DNA of 5,696 nt. It comes from an uncultured Selenomonadales bacterium (GTDB lineage: Bacteria; Bacillota; Negativicutes; Selenomonadales; Selenomonadaceae). Below, piece after piece: positions 1-5,132 of this stretch. Both the position numbers and the translations under genes were made by a program. Each line of letters starts with the position of its first letter. The first letter of the stretch is position 1. The DNA is taken from positions 1 through 5,696 of the forward strand of contig CAMJAZ010000140.1 in the NCBI GenBank assembly GCA_946403735.1, in the 5' to 3' direction. The notes under the pieces were generated by a model. That model made no database searches, was not told where the DNA came from, and worked only from the letters and a program-made list of their open reading frames with translations.

Positions 1-2
1 AA

Positions 3-635
3 ATTTATAAAAGCAAGGCTGACACTGATTCCGATTATTGCCGCAAAGTTGTTGAACTTTATCTAGAACAAAAAAATATTCCTGACGCCGCAAACTGGAT
101 TGTGAAATATTTTAATACGGCAGAAGAAAAATTTTGTAGGTGTGCGCTTTGCAGTCCGTTTCAAGAGACAAAAAAAGTTGCAAAATTTTTCATTGATACT
201 CCTAACGAAGAAATTGTTAAATTGTATGGCAACGATAAAGTTAAAACTGCGCGGGCAATATTTGACTTTGGACAGGCTTGCAGAAAATCGCCAGTGAATA
301 TAAGCGTGCATTTGGAAATTATTTCAACTGTTGTAGATATACTCGGCAACGATTGTCCGCGAAAAATTTTAGAATACCTTGCCGAATTTTATCAGCAAAT
401 TTATAAAGACGCCATAAATGAAAATCTTCCAGATGAAGTGGAAGGCGACGCGCTGGAAAATTTGTTGGGAGATTTAAATAAATCCTGGAATGACTACGCA
501 GAAGAAAATGAAGATTGTTATTCCGAAGGCGATTGTAAAATTGAATATGCTGGCGAAGAAATAAAGTTTCAACATCACGACGCCGACTATTACAAAATGC
601 GTGCCGAATATTATCAGCTTAAGTTGAAAAGCTAA
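3..635 (+). CDS. 3' end of an unrecognised, probably helical protein (5' partial)
   Basis: The frame is open from the left edge (first full codon at base 3) to TAA at 633-635, leaving 210 residues. A GTG at 102 could be proposed as a start, but no Shine-Dalgarno site precedes it and the frame continues upstream with normal codon use, so the gene almost certainly begins outside the window. I do not recognise the family. Visible traits are long amphipathic helix-like stretches, a cysteine cluster FCRCALC at residues 44-50 of the fragment (plus C13) that could bind metal, and an acidic patch EENEDCYSEGD near residue 170. The tail is tyrosine-rich (ADYYKMRAEYYQLKLKS). No signal peptide or membrane segment is seen in the part present. 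The Sel1-repeat gene starts 18 bases later, so the two may be co-transcribed. The helical character would suit a repeat or solenoid protein, but that is inference. Confidence 0.7.
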   Translation: MYKSKADTDSDYCRKVVELYLEQKNIPDAANWIVKYFNTAEEKFCRCALCSPFQETKKVAKFFIDTPNEEIVKLYGNDKVKTARAIFDFGQACRKSPVNISVHLEIISTVVDILGNDCPRKILEYLAEFYQQIYKDAINENLPDEVEGDALENLLGDLNKSWNDYAEENEDCYSEGDCKIEYAGEEIKFQHHDADYYKMRAEYYQLKLKS

Positions 636-653
636 GGAAGTGTTACAATTCAA

Positions 654-1703
654 ATGAAAAATTTTGAAGATGAACTGCGCGGCTTAAGTTCAAATGAACT
701 TTATGACAAAGGCGTCAACTTTATTTATGGTTGTGCCGACGTACAAAAAAATTATGAAAAGGCGTTAAAATGTTTTATCAAGGCGATTGATTTTGACAAC
801 GCTCGCGCAATGGAGCAAATCGGCTTTATGTACGATTGTGGCTTAGGCGTCAATCAAGATAAATCGGCGGCATTGAATTGGTACAAACGCGCGGCGGAAA
901 TTGGTGACGTAAATTTAAAAAATTATTTTGCCTATTGTTTAGAAGACGGCGACGGCGTCGAAAAAAATATTGGCGCGGCAATTAAATGGTTTCGCAAATC
1001 TGCCAAATTAGGCAACAAAGATGCAATGTTTGAGCTTGCCGCCCTTATTTTCGAGCATACCCAAAATGAGATTGAAACTTTTGAATGGCTATTAAAAGCC
1101 AATGATGATAATGAACTTGCGGCGCAAGCTTGCTTGGCAGATATTTACTATTCGCGTATTCATAATATGCCGAAAGCCTTTGAGTTATACAAATATGTTG
1201 TAGACAAAGGCGAAGATCGCTACTACACATTGGGCGCTATGTATCTAAAAGGTCAAGGTACTGAAAAAAATCTTCGTCAAGCAATTAAATATTTTGAGAA
1301 AGCCGCGCAGGTTGAAATTTCGGAAGATGACGCCAGCAATTATTGTAAGTGGGATTCAATGCTGAAAATTGCCGAAATTTATATTGGTCTGCAAGATGAA
1401 TTGACGGCGCTTGAATGGCTTACTAAACGTAACGACGGCAATAAAATTTTTGCCATGAGTGAACTTGCGCATATTTACTACGGCGATGATGATTTTGAAT
1501 ATGAAGATACAAGCTTAATTGACAAAGACAAGGCGTTCAAGTGGTTTCGGAAATTGTACGAGCTTAAAGATCCGCATGGCACATATTATTTTGCTGAAAT
1601 GTGGGAGTCGAAGTCGAAAATTAAGGCGTTAGAAATTTACAAAGACGGCGTGACGTTCGGTAGTGAGCGTTGCCGCGAAAGATTAATTCAGTTGCACTCG
1701 TAA
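654..1703 (+). CDS. Sel1-like (TPR-type) repeat protein
   Basis: This 349-residue protein is built almost entirely of Sel1-like repeats, a TPR subclass that forms an alpha-solenoid for protein-protein contacts and has no catalytic activity of its own. The clearest units carry the A-x-x-x-L/I-G-x-x-Y-x-x-G-x-G-V pattern followed by A-x-x-W-Y/F-x-K-A-A: AMEQIGFMYDCGLGVNQDKS (52-71), then ALNWYKRAAEIGD (73-85), GDGVEKNIGAAIKWFRKSA (99-117), YTLGAMYLKGQGTEKNLRQA (191-210) and IKYFEKAAQ (211-219). More diverged units lie near 121-186, 233-260, 264-304 and 307-340. There is no signal peptide or transmembrane segment, so it is probably cytoplasmic. The ATG at 654 is preceded by AAGGAAG (634-640), 13 bases away and overlapping the upstream stop codon. 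Its partner cannot be read from the sequence. It may belong with the preceding gene rather than the cassette starting at 1834, because a promoter lies between. Confidence 0.9.
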   Translation: MKNFEDELRGLSSNELYDKGVNFIYGCADVQKNYEKALKCFIKAIDFDNARAMEQIGFMYDCGLGVNQDKSAALNWYKRAAEIGDVNLKNYFAYCLEDGDGVEKNIGAAIKWFRKSAKLGNKDAMFELAALIFEHTQNEIETFEWLLKANDDNELAAQACLADIYYSRIHNMPKAFELYKYVVDKGEDRYYTLGAMYLKGQGTEKNLRQAIKYFEKAAQVEISEDDASNYCKWDSMLKIAEIYIGLQDELTALEWLTKRNDGNKIFAMSELAHIYYGDDDFEYEDTSLIDKDKAFKWFRKLYELKDPHGTYYFAEMWESKSKIKALEIYKDGVTFGSERCRERLIQLHS

Positions 1704-1751
1704 GTTTAAAGGTGAAAAAAATTTTTGGTGGTAATTTATTGCGGTATAAAA

Positions 1752-1766
1752 AATCGCGTCGTGATT
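1752..1766. promoter_or_regulatory. imperfect inverted repeat, possible operator
   Basis: AATCGCGTCGTGATT is a 15-base imperfect dyad: AATC and GATT at the ends are exact complements, the inner C-G and G-C pairs also match, and one G:T wobble interrupts the symmetry. Its last two bases are the first two of the candidate -35 box at 1765, where a repressor could block RNA polymerase. No T-run follows, so a terminator is unlikely. A 15-base dyad can arise by chance in AT-rich DNA. Confidence 0.25.
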
Positions 1767-1793
1767 GGAAAGTAAATTTTATACTCTTACAAT
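1765..1793 (+). promoter_or_regulatory. candidate sigma-A promoter of the four-gene cassette
   Basis: TTGGAA (1765-1770, four of six matching TTGACA) and TACAAT (1788-1793, five of six matching TATAAT) are separated by exactly 17 bases, the optimal spacing for the housekeeping sigma factor. Transcription would begin near 1800, giving a leader of about 34 bases before the metallophosphoesterase gene. It lies in the longest gap of the window. No comparable element was seen between the genes further right. Confidence 0.5.
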
Positions 1794-1820
1794 GGATGCT
1801 AAATTATAGAAAAATTTAAA

Positions 1821-1825
1821 AGGAG
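1821..1825 (+). promoter_or_regulatory. ribosome binding site deciding the phosphoesterase start
   Basis: AGGAG lies only 2 bases before the ATG at 1828 but 8 bases before the in-frame ATG at 1834. The latter spacing is normal, so translation probably starts at 1834. Confidence 0.65.
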
Positions 1826-1833
1826 AAATGAAA

Positions 1834-2583
1834 ATGCTATACGTAATTCCCGACACTCACTTAGGACACGAAAACATAAAAAAATATTGTAACCGTCCAG
1901 ATGATTTTGAAAAGCTTATTGAAAATAATTGGCAAGCAACGGTTACTGCAACTGATACGGTAATTCATCTTGGCGATATTTCCTTCAATGAAAACTGGAT
2001 TGAACGGCTTGGTAGTTGGAACGGCAGAAAAATTTTAGTTAGGGGCAACCACGACAAAAAGCCTTACGAATTTTATATGAACTGCGGTTTCACTGTCATA
2101 GTTGAAGAATTGGTTATCGACTTCAACAATTTACTGATTCTATTTTCACATCGTCCGCGATTCGGTCACGGCTACGATATAAACATACACGGACACCAAC
2201 ACAATTTGGCAGTTTATGACGATAAGCGCTTGTACTTGCCGTTGTCGCTTGAACATATGGGCTACAAGCCGCTTGCTATAGATGAAAATTTTATCGGCAA
2301 CTTGAAAAAGTTCGTCATCAATAACAAACAACCGACGCTCAAAGAAATTATGAACTTAGGACAAGGCGCGATTGGCAAGCCTTTTGAGAAAGATTTTTAT
2401 GACGGTTTCGGCAAAGAAATTTTTAACAGCTCGAAAGTTCGCCTTGAAGAATGTTACAAAATTTTGGAGAACGCGCCTTATAACTCGTCACAATTTAAAT
2501 TTCGGCTGTGGCGCAATGCCGTCCGCTACATTGAAGATAAAATCAGCAAGCAGGAATTTTTAAACATTATCAGCAAATTTTAA
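1834..2583 (+). CDS. calcineurin-like metallophosphoesterase with C-terminal helical extension
   Basis: This is a two-metal phosphoesterase of the calcineurin-like superfamily (Metallophos), most like the small COG4186-type predicted phosphoesterases. Counting from the upstream in-frame ATG at 1828, the metal-site motifs appear in canonical order: DTHLGH (D9, H11), GDIS (D50), GNHD (N74, H75, D76), SHRP (H108) and HGHQH (H121, H123, H125). An active enzyme is therefore expected, hydrolysing a phosphomonoester or phosphodiester; the substrate is unknown. The start at 1834 (249 residues) is preferred because AGGAG sits 8 bases ahead; 1828 would give 251. The catalytic domain ends near residue 155. 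The remaining 95 residues, roughly LKEIMNLGQ to the C-terminus, are an extension absent from minimal members and look helical. No signal peptide is seen, so it should be cytoplasmic. It is the first gene behind the promoter at 1765-1793, and the next gene follows after 6 bases. Confidence 0.9.
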   Translation: MLYVIPDTHLGHENIKKYCNRPDDFEKLIENNWQATVTATDTVIHLGDISFNENWIERLGSWNGRKILVRGNHDKKPYEFYMNCGFTVIVEELVIDFNNLLILFSHRPRFGHGYDINIHGHQHNLAVYDDKRLYLPLSLEHMGYKPLAIDENFIGNLKKFVINNKQPTLKEIMNLGQGAIGKPFEKDFYDGFGKEIFNSSKVRLEECYKILENAPYNSSQFKFRLWRNAVRYIEDKISKQEFLNIISKF

Positions 2584-2589
2584 AGGAGA

Positions 2590-3858
2590 ATGCAAAATGT
2601 TACCAAAAATGGTTTTGAAGGTATCGCGCATTTTATGAATCATCCCGAAATGTTGCCTTACGTCGGCGGCGAAGTTTTGTTTATAGGTGAATACGTCAAT
2701 TTGCCGAATGATGATTTTGCCGATAAAGCAGAATCCTTTAAGCATTGGTACGAAGAGCCTACGCCAAAATTTATTGAGGGAATTTCGGAGCAAGATTGGC
2801 GAATGGCTAAAGTTTATTTTGATGTTCGCTTGACTGTTGCGCGAAATTATGACAAGTATGCAGAGTTGAGAGCCCCGCGCCTTTTAAATGAAGTCGTTGA
2901 GCTTTATTCGGAAGTCGTCGACAAAACTTTTAAACGTTATCTGAATGAAGACCGTATGTATCACGGCTACGAATTTGATATGGGGCATATGGATCTTTGT
3001 CATGCGCGTAGCGGTTTGAATTATGACGTTGAACAAAATTCGCGGGAACGGTTTTTGCATTGCAGTTACTGTACATATTTTCAGCGTCCGAATTTGACTG
3101 CGGGTGAATTTAAAGAAATAATGCCCGACGAAGATAAATATTCCTTTGAGATTTTCTTTAAAATTTTGGAAGTCTTAAAGCCGCGCTTGGTAATCGTGCT
3201 GTCTACGAAGGCGTCCGAATCAATTAAACGGCTTGCAGTCGCTAAGTTGCCGTGTAAGACGTTACTTTTCAATTCAGCCGCGCCGAGCGATTGGACTAAA
3301 GACGATCTTAAAAAATTTAAATCGGAAGTTCGCGCAATCTTTAAAGAACATGTTCAATTTCATTTGCAAAATTGGTTGAGGGAAACGGATCCCGAAGATT
3401 TATATTTTACTTCGGCGATTGATGAGTTGCTTTTGGGAACTCAATTTAGACATCGCAAGTCGCTTGAAAATCTCGACAAACTTATAGCTACCAACGCGCA
3501 GGAGCTTATTTACAAAAATCCAACCAGCAAATCTAAAAAGGTGTGGTTCAACTGCTACCCTTTGAATATCGGCACTGATAAAATTTTCCCGCTCTTCCTA
3601 GCGATATGTCGCGGTGATGAAAAATTAGAAAACGTGTTCGACGAAATTCTTGAGCAAGCCGATAAAATTATTGCCGCTTATCCCAAAGGAAAATTGGTGA
3701 AAAGAAATATTGTTCTGCTTACCGATAAATGGGATAAAAATATTTTTGACAACTACCGCCAGCGATTGTTAAAATATGAAGGCTTAATACATTTCGTGTT
3801 CGGCTTGATAAAAGAAACGCAGATAAACACGATTGGAAGAAAAGAAAATGTTTATTGA
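2590..3858 (+). CDS. unrecognised two-part protein; N-terminal half possibly uracil-DNA-glycosylase-like
   Basis: I do not recognise this 422-residue protein with certainty. The N-terminal half has an order of elements reminiscent of the uracil-DNA glycosylase fold: a hydrophobic strand ending in glycine (GGEVLFIGEYVNLP, 26-39), a segment FQRPNLTAGEFKEIMPDEDK (164-183), then ILEVLKPRLVIVLSTKASES (192-211), like the 'lkPkvivalG-x-A' strand and helix of that fold, and a final strand LLFNSAAPSDW (225-235) where glycosylases usually have HPS. The catalytic motifs are not canonical, so activity is doubtful. A Cys/His-containing stretch (C137, H138, H157, C158, C161) could bind metal. Residues 255-422 form a separate alpha/beta-looking part (strands KVWFNCYPL 317-325 and NIVLLTDKW 373-381). 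The start is uncertain: ATG 2590 lies 1 base after GGAG, an in-frame ATG at 2635 is an alternative, and the better-spaced ATG at 2597 is out of frame. The last 11 bases overlap the next gene. Confidence 0.7.
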   Translation: MQNVTKNGFEGIAHFMNHPEMLPYVGGEVLFIGEYVNLPNDDFADKAESFKHWYEEPTPKFIEGISEQDWRMAKVYFDVRLTVARNYDKYAELRAPRLLNEVVELYSEVVDKTFKRYLNEDRMYHGYEFDMGHMDLCHARSGLNYDVEQNSRERFLHCSYCTYFQRPNLTAGEFKEIMPDEDKYSFEIFFKILEVLKPRLVIVLSTKASESIKRLAVAKLPCKTLLFNSAAPSDWTKDDLKKFKSEVRAIFKEHVQFHLQNWLRETDPEDLYFTSAIDELLLGTQFRHRKSLENLDKLIATNAQELIYKNPTSKSKKVWFNCYPLNIGTDKIFPLFLAICRGDEKLENVFDEILEQADKIIAAYPKGKLVKRNIVLLTDKWDKNIFDNYRQRLLKYEGLIHFVFGLIKETQINTIGRKENVY

Positions 3859-5131
3859 CCTTCATATACACAGCACCGTTTCTGACGGTACTGACAGCCC
3901 AAAAGAAATTGTTGAAAAAATTTCGCGTAAAGACGGCATTAAAATTTTTGCGCTGACTGATCATGATACCATTGCAGGTATTGAAAATTTTCCAGCTGAT
4001 ATTTCGGATAAAATTTTTTTTATTAACGGCGTGGAATTTTCCTGCAAGACAACTGACGGCGTCAAATGTCATATTTTGGCGTACTTTTTCAATGCCGATA
4101 ATGAAGAATTTCAAATGCTCCTGCGCAAAGGCAGTGAACTTCGGCAAATTCAATTTGAAAAGCGCTTAAAATATCTTATCGATAAGTACGGCATAACTTT
4201 TTCTGAAGATGACATCGCCGAAATCTGCAAGTCTACAATTATCGTCAAACCGCACATTGTAAATTTTGTCGCGCAGAAGTTCGGATTTGATAAAGACCAA
4301 CTTTATAAAGACCTGCGAAAATGTAGCGTTGGTAGTGCAAGACAAGACGCGGCGTCCGTCATTAAAGCCGTTAGAAATTCAGGCGGCGTTGCAGTTTGGG
4401 CGCATCCTCTCGGCGGCGAAGGTGAACCGATTCTTTCACAAGATGAATTTAAAGCACGTCTTCATAAACTTTGCAACTTGGGAATACAAGGGCTTGAGTG
4501 CTACTATTCACGCTACACGAATGAACAGGAAAAATTTTTGACTGAATCTGCGCGGCAAAATAGATTGTTGATAAGCGGCGGCAGTGATTATCACGGCTTG
4601 AATAAAAATATTGCGCTTGGAGAATTGGGAACTGAATCACCTGACATAAAAATTTATCAGCTGACAATTTTACAAAAAATTTTTGAGCAACATAAAAATT
4701 CACGAATCAGAAAGGCTTTTCAACTTGCCAAAATTGCGCACGAAGGGCAAACAGATAAAGCTGGCGTCGATTACATTTACCACCCGATGACTGTTGCTTT
4801 TCAATGCGGTGGAAATATTTCTGCAATGATTGTCGCTTTACTTCACGACGTCGCCGAAGATACAAACTTCAGCGTTGACGATTTGCGGGAAAAAATTTCA
4901 CTGACTGATGAAGAAATACACGCGTTGAAATTGTTGACGCACGACGAAAAAATTTCTTATCTCGATTACGTTCAAAATATAAGCGTCGATGAACTTGCAA
5001 GACAAGTAAAAATCGCCGACCTTAAACATAATTCCGATTTGTCAAGAATTCCGCAGGAGGTGAGAACGTCAAAAGATTTTAAACGCATTGAAAAATATTC
5101 ACAGGCTTTAAAAATTTTGAGAGGTGATTAG
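3848..5131 (+). CDS. PHP phosphoesterase fused to a SpoT/MESH1-type HD hydrolase domain
   Basis: This 427-residue protein joins two metallohydrolases. Residues 1-265 are a PHP domain of the TrpH/YciV (RNase AM) type, with the metal-site set in order: H6 and H8 (DLHIHS), D13, D38/H39 (TDHD), E63 (GVEFS), H75, H136, H186 (AHP), D247 and H249 (GSDYHG). Known relatives are 5'-3' exoribonucleases or nucleotide 3',5'-bisphosphate phosphatases. Residues 285-427 match the HD domain of SpoT/MESH1: AHEGQ (H298), YHP (H312), LLHDVAEDT (H333, D334, E337, D338) and KIADLKHN (D391, N395). Family knowledge ties that domain to Mn-dependent removal of the 3' pyrophosphate from (p)ppGpp. No synthetase, TGS or ACT domain is present, so it would only degrade. 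The arginine that stacks on guanine in classical Rel HD domains is aspartate here (D303). ATG 3848 with GGAAG at 3835-3839 is preferred over TTG 3833. It overlaps the preceding gene by 11 bases, consistent with coupled translation, and is probably cytoplasmic. Confidence 0.9.
   Translation: MFIDLHIHSTVSDGTDSPKEIVEKISRKDGIKIFALTDHDTIAGIENFPADISDKIFFINGVEFSCKTTDGVKCHILAYFFNADNEEFQMLLRKGSELRQIQFEKRLKYLIDKYGITFSEDDIAEICKSTIIVKPHIVNFVAQKFGFDKDQLYKDLRKCSVGSARQDAASVIKAVRNSGGVAVWAHPLGGEGEPILSQDEFKARLHKLCNLGIQGLECYYSRYTNEQEKFLTESARQNRLLISGGSDYHGLNKNIALGELGTESPDIKIYQLTILQKIFEQHKNSRIRKAFQLAKIAHEGQTDKAGVDYIYHPMTVAFQCGGNISAMIVALLHDVAEDTNFSVDDLREKISLTDEEIHALKLLTHDEKISYLDYVQNISVDELARQVKIADLKHNSDLSRIPQEVRTSKDFKRIEKYSQALKILRGD
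5122..5128 (+). promoter_or_regulatory. ribosome binding site deciding the DUF262 gene's TTG start
   Basis: AGGTGAT complements the 3' end of 16S rRNA over seven bases and lies 4 bases before TTG 5133, inside the last codons of the PHP-HD gene. An in-frame stop at 5118-5120 leaves only GTG 5124 (within the site) or TTG 5133 as plausible starts, so TTG is chosen. Confidence 0.7.
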
Positions 5132-5132
5132 A

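Noticed and set aside
102..635. A complete gene starting at GTG 102
   Set aside because: No ribosome binding site precedes it and the same frame is open with normal codon use to the left edge, so the GTG is most likely an internal valine.
1045..1230. Antisense frame starting with the peptide MCSSDL, which resembles translated Illumina adapter sequence
   Set aside because: The underlying DNA (ATG TGT AGT AGC GAT CTT on the minus strand) does not match the adapter, and the region is ordinary Sel1-repeat coding sequence on the + strand.
1711..1730. A7/T5 tract after the Sel1-repeat gene as a rho-independent terminator
   Set aside because: AAAAATTTTT is self-complementary, but there is no GC-containing stem and no T-run after a hairpin.
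1745..1785. TATAAA (1745-1750) and TATACT (1780-1785) as alternative -10 boxes
   Set aside because: Neither has an acceptable -35 sequence at 16-18 bases, whereas TACAAT at 1788 does.
1792..1809. Tiny frame MDAKL before the phosphoesterase gene
   Set aside because: It has five codons, no ribosome binding site, and begins inside the candidate -10 box.
3833..3847. TTG 3833 as start of the PHP-HD gene
   Set aside because: ATG 3848 has GGAAG eight bases upstream and places the metal-binding HIH motif at the usual distance from the N-terminus; the five extra residues (MEEKK) add nothing family-like.
3719..4153. A 144-codon antisense open frame
   Set aside because: It lies opposite the end of the glycosylase-like gene and the strongly motif-bearing PHP domain, has no recognisable domain, and is a by-product of codon composition.
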